This document shows positions 1 through 5,350 of a stretch of DNA of 5,406 nt, one piece after another; within the stretch, counting starts at the first letter, position 1, and each line of letters starts with the position of its first letter. Below the pieces are notes generated by a model. It was not told the origin of the DNA. It did no database searches and saw only the letters and a program-made list of their open reading frames with translations. This DNA is from an uncultured beta proteobacterium (lineage in GTDB: Bacteria > Pseudomonadota > Gammaproteobacteria > Burkholderiales > Rhodocyclaceae): assembly GCA_903916205.1 (NCBI GenBank), contig CAIWVX010000143.1, forward strand, positions 1 to 5,406. The letters are read 5' to 3'. A program made the translations under genes and the position numbers.

Positions 1-68
1 CGCAGAGCAAACATTCAAAACAAGGTCTACCTCTGCGTTTTCTCTGCGCCTCTGCGTCTCTGTGGTGG
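1..68. repeat. Dispersed CACAGAG-type repeat, copy 1 (probably cut by the window edge)
   Basis: Bases 30-68 read, on the reverse strand, as tandem octamers of the type CACAGAGA / CGCAGAGG / CGCAGAGA followed by AAACGCAGAGG. This matches the left arm at 2844-2878 with about three differences over 34 bases. Bases 1-7 (CGCAGAG) equal the inner end of that left arm, so the window probably opens at the inner end of the opposite arm, with bases 8-29 as the loop. I infer a two-armed inverted element whose outer left half lies outside the window. It lies just before ccmD, where the end of ccmC would be expected upstream. No coding role is visible. Confidence 0.8.
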
Positions 69-72
69 ATTG

Positions 73-88
73 TTGAATTTTTGAATTT
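73..88 (+). repeat. Tandem 8-mer TTGAATTT x2 in the ccmD leader
   Basis: TTGAATTT occurs twice head to tail in the short AT-rich stretch between the dispersed repeat and the ccmD ribosome binding site. It could be an operator half-site pair, a small slippage duplication or chance. I see no convincing -35/-10 pair around it, so no promoter is called. Confidence 0.4.
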
Positions 89-110
89 CTCAATCTCTGA
101 TTCGGCCACC

Positions 111-116
111 AAGGAG
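111..116 (+). promoter_or_regulatory. Ribosome binding site of ccmD
   Basis: AAGGAG lies 6 bases before the ATG at 123, a near-ideal Shine-Dalgarno match and spacing. It fixes the ccmD start. CCACCA at 106-111, which touches the site, can pair with TGGTGG at 63-68 at the edge of the repeat, so the repeat could in principle fold onto this region. That is inference only. Confidence 0.75.
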
Positions 117-122
117 TGAGTC

Positions 123-344
123 ATGTACTGGAATAGTTTTTCTGATTTTTTGGCCATGGGCAACCACGGCTTATACGTCTGGGGTTCGGTTGTTGTTATG
201 GCCGTCACCATGATCGTGGAACCCCTGCGGTTGATCCGTGGTCAGAAGGAACTTGTCGCACGTCTCAAGCGTCAGTTTCGTGCCGACAAGCCCTATCAAT
301 CCGCCGATCAAAGCACGGATCGCACTTCACCTGAGCAAGGGTAA
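123..344 (+). CDS. ccmD: Haem exporter subunit CcmD
   Basis: This 73-residue protein has one membrane helix (about residues 17-33). In the family, CcmD is a small inner-membrane protein that associates with CcmA, CcmB and CcmC and is needed to release haem-loaded CcmE from CcmC. The N-terminus carries the family hallmark GNHGLYVW (residues 13-20) before the helix, then EPLRLIR just after it and a charged, cytoplasm-type tail rich in K, R, D and S. The length is within the range expected for the family. The ATG start follows a strong AAGGAG. Only 3 bases separate its stop from the ccmE start, as expected for the ccmCDE order. CcmD is poorly conserved in sequence, so the call rests on the motif, the size and the position before ccmE. 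Confidence 0.93.
   Translation: MYWNSFSDFLAMGNHGLYVWGSVVVMAVTMIVEPLRLIRGQKELVARLKRQFRADKPYQSADQSTDRTSPEQG
337..341 (+). promoter_or_regulatory. Ribosome binding site supporting the TTG start of ccmE
   Basis: AAGGG sits inside the last codons of ccmD, 6 bases before TTG at 348. No ATG or GTG in a suitable position competes: the first in-frame ATG is codon 58, which would remove the membrane anchor. This site therefore decides the start. Confidence 0.65.
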
Positions 345-347
345 GCA

Positions 348-827
348 TTGAAATCACGTCACAAACGCATCGCGCTGATTGTTGGTGGGCTAGCTGTTCT
401 CGGTCTCGTCGTGGCGCTGGTACTCAACGCCTTTCAGAGCAATTTAGTGTTCTTTTTCTCGCCGACTCAAGTCGCTGCGGGCGAAGCTCCGAGGGGTAAA
501 TCTTTTCGTATTGGCGGCATGGTCAAGGAAGGCTCGCTCAAACGTGAGGCCGATGGCATCACCCTGCGCTTTATCATGACCGATACCGAAAAAGACATGA
601 TCGTCGCCTACAAAGGCATTCTTCCTGACCTTTTCAAAGAAGGCAAAGGAGCGGTCGCTCAAGGCAAACTCGGCGATGACGGCATCTTTATCGCCAGTGA
701 AGTGCTCGCCAAGCATGACGAAAATTACATGCCACCAGAAGCCAGCAAAGCGGTGGGTGACGCCCATGCTCGGGCGGCTGCCAACAAGGCGGCGGTTGAA
801 GCCACCGCTAAAACCATTAAACCGTAA
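348..827 (+). CDS. ccmE: Periplasmic haem chaperone CcmE
   Basis: This 159-residue protein is anchored in the inner membrane by an N-terminal helix (about residues 8-28) and has a periplasmic beta-barrel (OB-like) domain. In the family, CcmE receives haem from the CcmABCD complex, binds it covalently through a histidine, and hands it to CcmF/CcmH. The N-terminus [11 protein letters not shown] is typical of the family. The haem-binding block [12 protein letters not shown] is intact, with the covalent histidine at H123 and the axial tyrosine at Y127. The C-terminal tail (residues 131-159) is rich in Ala and Lys and probably flexible. The start is a TTG, chosen because it gives the canonical N-terminus and has an AAGGG upstream. 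It lies 3 bases after the ccmD stop and 19 bases before ccmF. Size and motifs show no defect. Confidence 0.97.
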   Translation: MKSRHKRIALIVGGLAVLGLVVALVLNAFQSNLVFFFSPTQVAAGEAPRGKSFRIGGMVKEGSLKREADGITLRFIMTDTEKDMIVAYKGILPDLFKEGKGAVAQGKLGDDGIFIASEVLAKHDENYMPPEASKAVGDAHARAAANKAAVEATAKTIKP

Positions 828-846
828 TTCACTGAAACTCCGCCCC

Positions 847-2835
847 ATGATCCCTGAACTCGGACACTTTGCCCTCATCCTTGCCCTGTGCGTGGCCTTG
901 ACACAGGGCGTTTTACCGTTGATCGGTGCGCATCAGCAACGCCTCCAGTGGATTGCCTTGGCGCGTCCGGCGGCAATGGCTCAAGCGCTACTGCTGGCGG
1001 TGGCTTTTGGCTGCCTGACCACGGCCTTTGTACAAAATGATTTTTCGGTTCTTTACGTGGCGCAGCATTCAAATACCTTGCTGCCGCTGCCGTATCGCGT
1101 GGCGGCCGTGTGGGGTGGTCACGAAGGTTCGCTGTTGCTGTGGGTGGTCATGTTGGTGATGTGGACCTTGGCCGTGGCCCTCTTTTCCAAACAACTGCCT
1201 GACGTCATGGTGGCCCGCGTACTCGGGGTGCTGGCGCTGGTGACGGCGGGCTTTCTGCTGTTTATCTTATTCACCTCCAACCCTTTTGAACGCCTGCTGC
1301 CGGGGGCCGAGCAAGGGCGCGACCTCAACCCGTTATTGCAAGACCCTGGCTTAATCATCCATCCGCCGATGCTCTATATGGGTTATGTCGGCTTTTCGGT
1401 GGCCTATGCGTTTGCCGTCACCGCCTTGCTTTCCGGCCAACTCGACGCCGCTTGGGCGCGCTGGTCGAGGCCGTGGACCACCGCCGCCTGGGTCTTTTTG
1501 ACGCTGGGTATTGCTCTTGGTTCTTGGTGGGCGTATTACGAACTGGGTTGGGGCGGCTGGTGGTTTTGGGATCCGGTGGAAAATGCCTCGTTCATGCCCT
1601 GGCTGGTCGGCACGGCGCTGGTGCATTCGCTGGCGGTGACGGAAAAACGCGGCAGCTTCAAAAATTGGACGGTCTTACTCGCCATCTCGGCCTTCTCCTT
1701 GTCGCTGCTTGGCACCTTTCTCGTTCGCTCCGGCGTGCTGACTTCAGTGCATGCCTTTGCCACCGATCCACGGCGTGGCATTTTCATTTTGGTTTTTTTG
1801 GTGGCCGTCATCGGCACTTCGCTGGCCCTCTTTGCTTGGCGCGCACCGAAGGTCGGTTTGGGCGGACGCTTTGGTCTGCTCTCGCGTGAATCGCTGCTCT
1901 TAACCAATAATGTGCTGCTGGTCGTGGCGTGTGCGTCGGTCTTGCTCGGCACCCTTTACCCTTTACTGATTGACGCCCTCGGCGCGGGCAAGTTATCCGT
2001 CGGCCCGCCTTATTTTGATTCGGTGTTTGCGCCTTTGATGATCCCGGCCTTGTTCCTAATGGGCGTTGCGCCTTTTGCCCGCTGGAAACAGGCTACGGCG
2101 GGTGAGTTGGCGCTCACCCTACGCTGGGCCTTCCTCAGCGCCGCCGTGGTTGGACTCATCACCCCTTTCTTCTTGGGCGAATGGAAGCCGCTAGTGGCCC
2201 TGAGCCTGTTGTTGGCCGCATGGATTGTGGCGTCAGGATCACTGCATTTCTTCCAACGGGTGCAAGCGACACGCGGCAATCAGTCTTTTCTGACCAGCGC
2301 ACTAAAGCAGCCGCGCAGTTTTTTCGGGATGCACACGGCGCACGTCGGCATTGCGGTCTTTGTCATTGGCGTGACGATGGTCAATGGCTATCAGGCCGAA
2401 AAAGATGTGAAGATGGCAATCGGCGACACCGTTTCGGTCGGTGCTTATACCTTCCGCTTTAATGGCGTCTGGCAAAAACAGGGGCCGAATTACACGGCCT
2501 GGGTCGGCGATATTGATCTGCTGAAAGACAACAAATCCCTCCGCAAAATGAACCCGGAAAAGCGCAACTACGTGTCATCAACCATGCCGATGACCGAAGC
2601 GGCGATTGATACCGGCTTGATCCGCGACGTTTACGTTTCACTCGGCGAACCGATTGACAAAGCTAATCCCTACGCCGCCTGGGCGGTTCGCGTTTATTAC
2701 AAACCTTTTGTGGACTGGATCTGGGGCGGCTGCGTACTAATGGCCTTGGGCGGCTTACTGGCCCTGACCGACCGTCGCTATCGCACCACCTCACGCGCCA
2801 CGTCGAATTCTGAGCGGGTTGAAAAAAATGCATAA
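847..2835 (+). CDS. ccmF: Haem lyase core subunit CcmF
   Basis: This is a 662-residue polytopic inner-membrane protein. In the family, CcmF takes haem from holo-CcmE and attaches it to apocytochrome c with CcmH and CcmI. The tryptophan-rich WWD motif WGGWWFWDPVEN is at residues 235-246. All four histidines expected from the E. coli protein are present: H172 (IIHPPMLYMGY) and H302 (SVHAFATDP), the likely periplasmic ligands flanking the WWD haem, and H260 (ALVHSLAV) and H499 (AHVGIAV), the likely transmembrane ligands of the b-type haem. A large hydrophilic periplasmic segment (about 512-620) precedes the last helix (about 624-642) and a short basic tail. The ATG at 847 gives the canonical MIPELGHFALIL start; the frame is open back to 676, but that extension runs through ccmE and lacks family likeness. 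No clear Shine-Dalgarno precedes it, so translation probably depends on ccmE. Length is close to the E. coli protein (about 647). Confidence 0.98.
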   Translation: MIPELGHFALILALCVALTQGVLPLIGAHQQRLQWIALARPAAMAQALLLAVAFGCLTTAFVQNDFSVLYVAQHSNTLLPLPYRVAAVWGGHEGSLLLWVVMLVMWTLAVALFSKQLPDVMVARVLGVLALVTAGFLLFILFTSNPFERLLPGAEQGRDLNPLLQDPGLIIHPPMLYMGYVGFSVAYAFAVTALLSGQLDAAWARWSRPWTTAAWVFLTLGIALGSWWAYYELGWGGWWFWDPVENASFMPWLVGTALVHSLAVTEKRGSFKNWTVLLAISAFSLSLLGTFLVRSGVLTSVHAFATDPRRGIFILVFLVAVIGTSLALFAWRAPKVGLGGRFGLLSRESLLLTNNVLLVVACASVLLGTLYPLLIDALGAGKLSVGPPYFDSVFAPLMIPALFLMGVAPFARWKQATAGELALTLRWAFLSAAVVGLITPFFLGEWKPLVALSLLLAAWIVASGSLHFFQRVQATRGNQSFLTSALKQPRSFFGMHTAHVGIAVFVIGVTMVNGYQAEKDVKMAIGDTVSVGAYTFRFNGVWQKQGPNYTAWVGDIDLLKDNKSLRKMNPEKRNYVSSTMPMTEAAIDTGLIRDVYVSLGEPIDKANPYAAWAVRVYYKPFVDWIWGGCVLMALGGLLALTDRRYRTTSRATSNSERVEKNA

Positions 2836-2968
2836 ACCTTCACCACAGAGACACAGAGGCACAGAGGAAACGCAGAGTACCCTTTTAACCTCGGCGTTTC
2901 CTCTGCGTCTCTGTGCCTCTGTGATAGGGGCTAGTTTCTCTTTCACAGATTTCAACCGAAACGCCTAA
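2828..2968 (+). other. 46-codon reading frame across the inverted repeat (probably not a real protein)
   Basis: An ATG at 2828 overlaps the last 8 bases of ccmF, in a different frame. It stays open through both arms and the loop of the inverted repeat to a TAA at 2966-2968, which overlaps the ccmG ribosome binding site. The peptide begins MHKPSPQRHRGTEETQ; this composition is simply the CACAGAG repeat translated, and such short frames are commonly annotated as hypothetical proteins wherever the repeat occurs. No Shine-Dalgarno is evident beyond the A-rich run before the ATG. It may matter only by letting ribosomes traverse the hairpin and terminate next to ccmG. I do not call it a gene. Confidence 0.3.
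2841..2923. repeat. Dispersed CACAGAG-type repeat, copy 2: inverted pair, long hairpin
   Basis: The left arm 2844-2873 and the right arm 2894-2923 are each 30 bases and match as reverse complements at 27 of 30 positions. In RNA one of the three differences is a G-U pair. The loop is 20 bases (2874-2893). Each arm is built of three octamers of the form CACAGAGR or CGCAGAGG ending in GAAACGC. The hairpin fills most of the 142-base ccmF-ccmG gap. It is not followed by a T-run (ATAGGGGCTAG instead), so it does not look like an intrinsic terminator. I see no transposase and no obvious target-site duplication. It could be a MITE-like or REP-like element. Confidence 0.9.
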
Positions 2969-2971
2969 GGA
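2967..2971 (+). promoter_or_regulatory. Ribosome binding site of ccmG
   Basis: AAGGA lies 6 bases before the ATG at 2978 and is the only clear Shine-Dalgarno after the inverted repeat. The TAA at 2966-2968, ending the frame that crosses the repeat, shares two bases with it. Confidence 0.7.
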
Positions 2972-2977
2972 CGATTT

Positions 2978-3562
2978 ATGAACCGATTTCTTTGGCCGCT
3001 GATCGGCTTTGCGTTACTTATTGCGTTACTCACGGTTGGGCTTAATCTCAATCCGCGTGATGTGCCTTCGCCGCTGGTGGGCAAACCGGCACCGCTGTTT
3101 TCATTGGCCAAGCTCGACGACCCGGAACAGGTTTTTTCGCCGAAGGATATGTTGGGCAAGGTTTGGCTGTTTAATGTTTGGTCGACTTGGTGTGTCTCCT
3201 GCCGTCAAGAACACCCGGTGCTGGTTGAAATGGCAAAAAGCCAAAAGGTGACGCTGATTGGTTTGAACTACAAGGAAGTACGCGGTGATGGTGAACTGGA
3301 TTCCGACAAAATGACGCCAGAGGTCGAAAAACAATTGGCGCTGACGCGGTCTAACCACTGGCTAACCCAGCATGGCAACCCTTACCAACTGTCGGTGCTT
3401 GATCTTGATGGGCGTGTCGGCATTGATTACGGGGTTTACGGTGTGCCGGAAACCTACCTCATCGACAAGGCGGGCATTATTCGCATGAAACACACCGGGC
3501 CGATCAGTCCTGATGTATTTTCGAGCACCATTTTGCCGCGAGTTGCGGAGTGGTCAAAATGA
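2978..3562 (+). CDS. ccmG: Thiol:disulfide interchange protein CcmG (DsbE)
   Basis: This 194-residue membrane-anchored periplasmic thioredoxin-like protein has an N-terminal helix at about residues 5-22. In the family, it takes electrons from CcdA/DsbD and keeps the CXXCH cysteines of apocytochrome c (and/or CcmH) reduced for haem ligation. The active site is WCVSC with C72 and C75, followed by RQEHP. The cis-proline loop is GVYGVPETYLID with P157. The anchor is followed by the family phrase VPSPLVGKPAP. Between NYK (residues 97-99) and the WL at 128-129 there are 28 residues, about 20 more than in E. coli as I recall it, so the loop is enlarged. The ATG follows AAGGA. Its last bases overlap the ccmH start as ATGA. 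CcmG is separated from ccmF by the repeat hairpin, but gene order is conventional. Confidence 0.96.
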   Translation: MNRFLWPLIGFALLIALLTVGLNLNPRDVPSPLVGKPAPLFSLAKLDDPEQVFSPKDMLGKVWLFNVWSTWCVSCRQEHPVLVEMAKSQKVTLIGLNYKEVRGDGELDSDKMTPEVEKQLALTRSNHWLTQHGNPYQLSVLDLDGRVGIDYGVYGVPETYLIDKAGIIRMKHTGPISPDVFSSTILPRVAEWSK

Positions 3563-4023
3563 ATCGCTTGATCTTCCTGCTATTTCTCGCCGTAGCTTCA
3601 GTCGCATTGTCGGCCAAAGAAGCCGCACCGCTGGCCGAAGACGAAGTAACCGAAAAGCGCATGGTGGCGATTTCCTCTGAACTGCGCTGTTTGGTTTGCC
3701 AGAACGAATCGCTGTCCGGTTCACACGCCGAATTGGCCAATGACCTGCGACGCGAAATCCGCACGCTGATTACCCGTGGCAAAAGCGATAACGAAATCAT
3801 GGACTTTATGGTTAGTCGTTACGGTGATTTTGTCCGTTACCGCCCACCGCTCAAAGGCACAACACTGTTGCTGTGGTTTGGGCCGGGCTTGCTTTTCGTT
3901 GGCAGTCTGGCGACGCTGGTGCTTTATCTGCGACGCCGTAACAAAGCCATCAACGACAGCCCGCTCAGCCTACAAGAGCAACAACGGGCCGATCAACTGC
4001 TGAACGCTAAAGAGCCTGACTAA
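3559..4023 (+). CDS. ccmH: Cytochrome c maturation thiol protein CcmH (short form)
   Basis: This is a 154-residue CcmH (CycL-like) protein. In the family, its CXXC pair reduces, or forms a mixed disulfide with, the apocytochrome haem-binding cysteines, and it works in the CcmF/H/I ligation complex. It shows a cleavable-looking signal peptide (residues 1 to about 18, ending ALSA), the hallmark LRCLVCQN with C44 and C47 in a three-helix periplasmic domain, the conserved block MVSRYGDFVRYRPP (residues 84-97), and a C-terminal membrane helix (about 101-124) followed by RRR. The ATG at 3559 overlaps the ccmG stop (ATGA) and has CGGAG 8 bases upstream. A GTG three codons earlier is possible but less likely. 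It is the short form without the TPR part, which is encoded separately by the next gene; in E. coli the two are fused. Confidence 0.96.
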   Translation: MNRLIFLLFLAVASVALSAKEAAPLAEDEVTEKRMVAISSELRCLVCQNESLSGSHAELANDLRREIRTLITRGKSDNEIMDFMVSRYGDFVRYRPPLKGTTLLLWFGPGLLFVGSLATLVLYLRRRNKAINDSPLSLQEQQRADQLLNAKEPD

Positions 4024-5249
4024 TGACTTCCATGACCCGTTTCACCCTTATGGCCGGGCTGCTTGTTTTGCTTGTCCTCGCCATTCTCCTGCCACCGCTG
4101 TTGCGCACGCCAAAATCAGCCCATACCGCCAACCGACGCCAAGCGAATCTGGACATTTTTCGTGACCAGTTGAGCGAACTTGAACGTGACCGCCAAGACG
4201 GCACGTTGGCCGAAGCCGATTTCGAGCAATCAAAAAATGAGCTGCAACGTCGTTTGCTGGGCGAGGTTGAAGCGGAAGAAATCAAAACGCCCGGTCGCCG
4301 TGGACGAAAAACCGCGCTGGCTTTACTTGTCGCGCTGCCCTTGGCGGCCATTGCCGGCTATGCCTTGCTCGGCAATCCGCAAGGACTCAATCCCGCCAAA
4401 ACCCAGTCGGGCATGGCGCGTCAGCAAATTGATTCGATGCTGGATAAACTGATCAATAAACTCAAAGCCAACCCCGACGACGCCAAAGGTTGGGTGTTGC
4501 TCGCCCGCTCTTACAAAATGCTCGGGCGCTTTGCCGAAGCCGCCGATGCGTATAGTCATGGCGCAGCGCTACTCGATACCGACGCGGCGTTGCTGGCCGA
4601 CTATGCCGATGTGCTGGTCTCAATCAACGACGGGCGCTTTGGCGGCAAAGCGGACGAGTTGATCAAACGGGCGTTGAAAATTGACCCCGACGAACCGCAA
4701 GCCTTATTTTTGGCGGGCGCAGCCGCCTCTGAGCGCCAGGATTTTCCAGCGGTTGTGGACTATTGGGGGCGTTTATTGCAACAGATTGAGCGAGGGACGG
4801 AAGACGCCAAATATTTGGAAAACGCGGTTGGGAAAGCGCGCGCGAGTGTCCTGCAATCGGGAGGTCAAATCGCCGACAAGCCCGCCAGCGAAGCGCTGGT
4901 CGGCGCTGAAGCCATCAGCGGAGAAGTCAGCCTGAGCGGCAAGCTTGCGGCTCAAGCCCAGCCCGACGACCTGCTCTTTATTTTCGCCCGTAGCGCCGAA
5001 GGCTCACGCATGCCCTTGGCCGTAATCCGCACACAAGTCGCCCAGCTCCCCCTAAAATTTCGCCTGGATGACGCGCAGGGAATCCCCGGTGGACCCAAAT
5101 TGTCCAGCGTCAACACCGTCACCATCGAAGCCCGAGTCGCTAAATCCGGCAAAGCCCAAAGCACCAGCGGCGATCTTTTCGTGACCCTCAACAACGTTAA
5201 AGTGGGCAGCAAAAACGTCAAGTTGGTGATCGACCAGATTCAGCCTTGA
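4023..5249 (+). CDS. ccmI: Cytochrome c biogenesis TPR protein CcmI (CycH)
   Basis: This 408-residue protein is the apocytochrome c chaperone of the haem ligation complex. In the family, the TPR part binds the C-terminal helix of apocytochrome c and presents it to CcmH and CcmF. It has membrane helix 1 (about residues 7-25) ending in LLPPLLR, a cytoplasmic, charged, probably coiled-coil loop (about 38-90; FRDQLSELERD then LAEADFEQSKNELQRRLL), membrane helix 2 (about 97-116), a periplasmic TPR region (about 150-255; PDDAKGWVLLARSYKMLGRF is a clear TPR), and a C-terminal beta-rich domain (about 297-406; ISGEVSLSGKLA, then PLAVIRTQVAQLP). The ATG overlaps the ccmH stop by one base (TAATG), so coupling is likely; the Shine-Dalgarno is weak (AAAGAG near 4009). 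A second ATG at codon 4 could also serve as start. It ends the Ccm block in this window. Confidence 0.94.
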   Translation: MTSMTRFTLMAGLLVLLVLAILLPPLLRTPKSAHTANRRQANLDIFRDQLSELERDRQDGTLAEADFEQSKNELQRRLLGEVEAEEIKTPGRRGRKTALALLVALPLAAIAGYALLGNPQGLNPAKTQSGMARQQIDSMLDKLINKLKANPDDAKGWVLLARSYKMLGRFAEAADAYSHGAALLDTDAALLADYADVLVSINDGRFGGKADELIKRALKIDPDEPQALFLAGAAASERQDFPAVVDYWGRLLQQIERGTEDAKYLENAVGKARASVLQSGGQIADKPASEALVGAEAISGEVSLSGKLAAQAQPDDLLFIFARSAEGSRMPLAVIRTQVAQLPLKFRLDDAQGIPGGPKLSSVNTVTIEARVAKSGKAQSTSGDLFVTLNNVKVGSKNVKLVIDQIQP

Positions 5250-5310
5250 AAAGAGTCACCGGTCTGTAGGCCAGCGTCTTCAGCACGTCAGGAGAAATAG
5301 GCCGGCACGG

Positions 5311-5330
5311 TGTTGGTAAATTTACCAACA
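5311..5330. promoter_or_regulatory. Perfect 20-bp palindrome, possible operator
   Basis: TGTTGGTAAATTTACCAACA is its own exact reverse complement. Outer arms CACGG (5306-5310) and CCGTG (5336-5340) extend the symmetry, interrupted by GATTA on the right side only. The AT-rich centre without a loop and the absence of a following T-run fit a dimeric repressor or activator site better than a terminator. It lies 20 bases before a possible ATG at 5351. Which protein would bind is unknown. Confidence 0.5.
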
Positions 5331-5350
5331 GATTACCGTGGTTGGAAAAG

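Noticed and set aside
69..110. Promoter for ccmD in the AT-rich leader
   Set aside because: TTGAAT-like hexamers exist, but no -10 box at proper spacing could be identified, and operon logic places the promoter upstream of ccmA.
676..846. N-terminal extension of CcmF starting at the ATG at 676
   Set aside because: It overlaps ccmE in another frame, is basic and unlike any CcmF N-terminus; the ATG at 847 gives the canonical MIPELGH start.
444..878. Minus-strand frame of 144 codons over ccmE
   Set aside because: It is a shadow of ccmE and the start of ccmF, with no recognisable motifs and no ribosome binding site that convinces.
1452..1952. Overlapping frames on both strands within ccmF
   Set aside because: The ccmF frame carries the WWD motif and all conserved histidines through this stretch; the others are shadows of GC-rich coding sequence.
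2822..2843. Run of seven A before a strong hairpin at the end of ccmF, suggesting programmed -1 frameshifting
   Set aside because: The heptamer in frame is A AAA AAT, a weak slippery site in bacteria; the hairpin begins about 15 bases downstream, which is too far, and the -1 product would only add repeat-encoded residues before a stop at 2886-2888.
2841..2923. CRISPR array from the repeated CACAGAG units
   Set aside because: The units are contiguous octamers without spacers and arranged as inverted arms; no cas genes are present.
2841..2930. Intrinsic terminator between ccmF and ccmG
   Set aside because: The stem is far longer than usual and is followed by ATAGGGGCTAG, not a T-run; ccmG has no evident promoter of its own after it.
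3550..3558. GTG start three codons upstream for ccmH
   Set aside because: The ATG at 3559 overlaps the ccmG stop as ATGA and has CGGAG at a good distance; the GTG would destroy that spacing.
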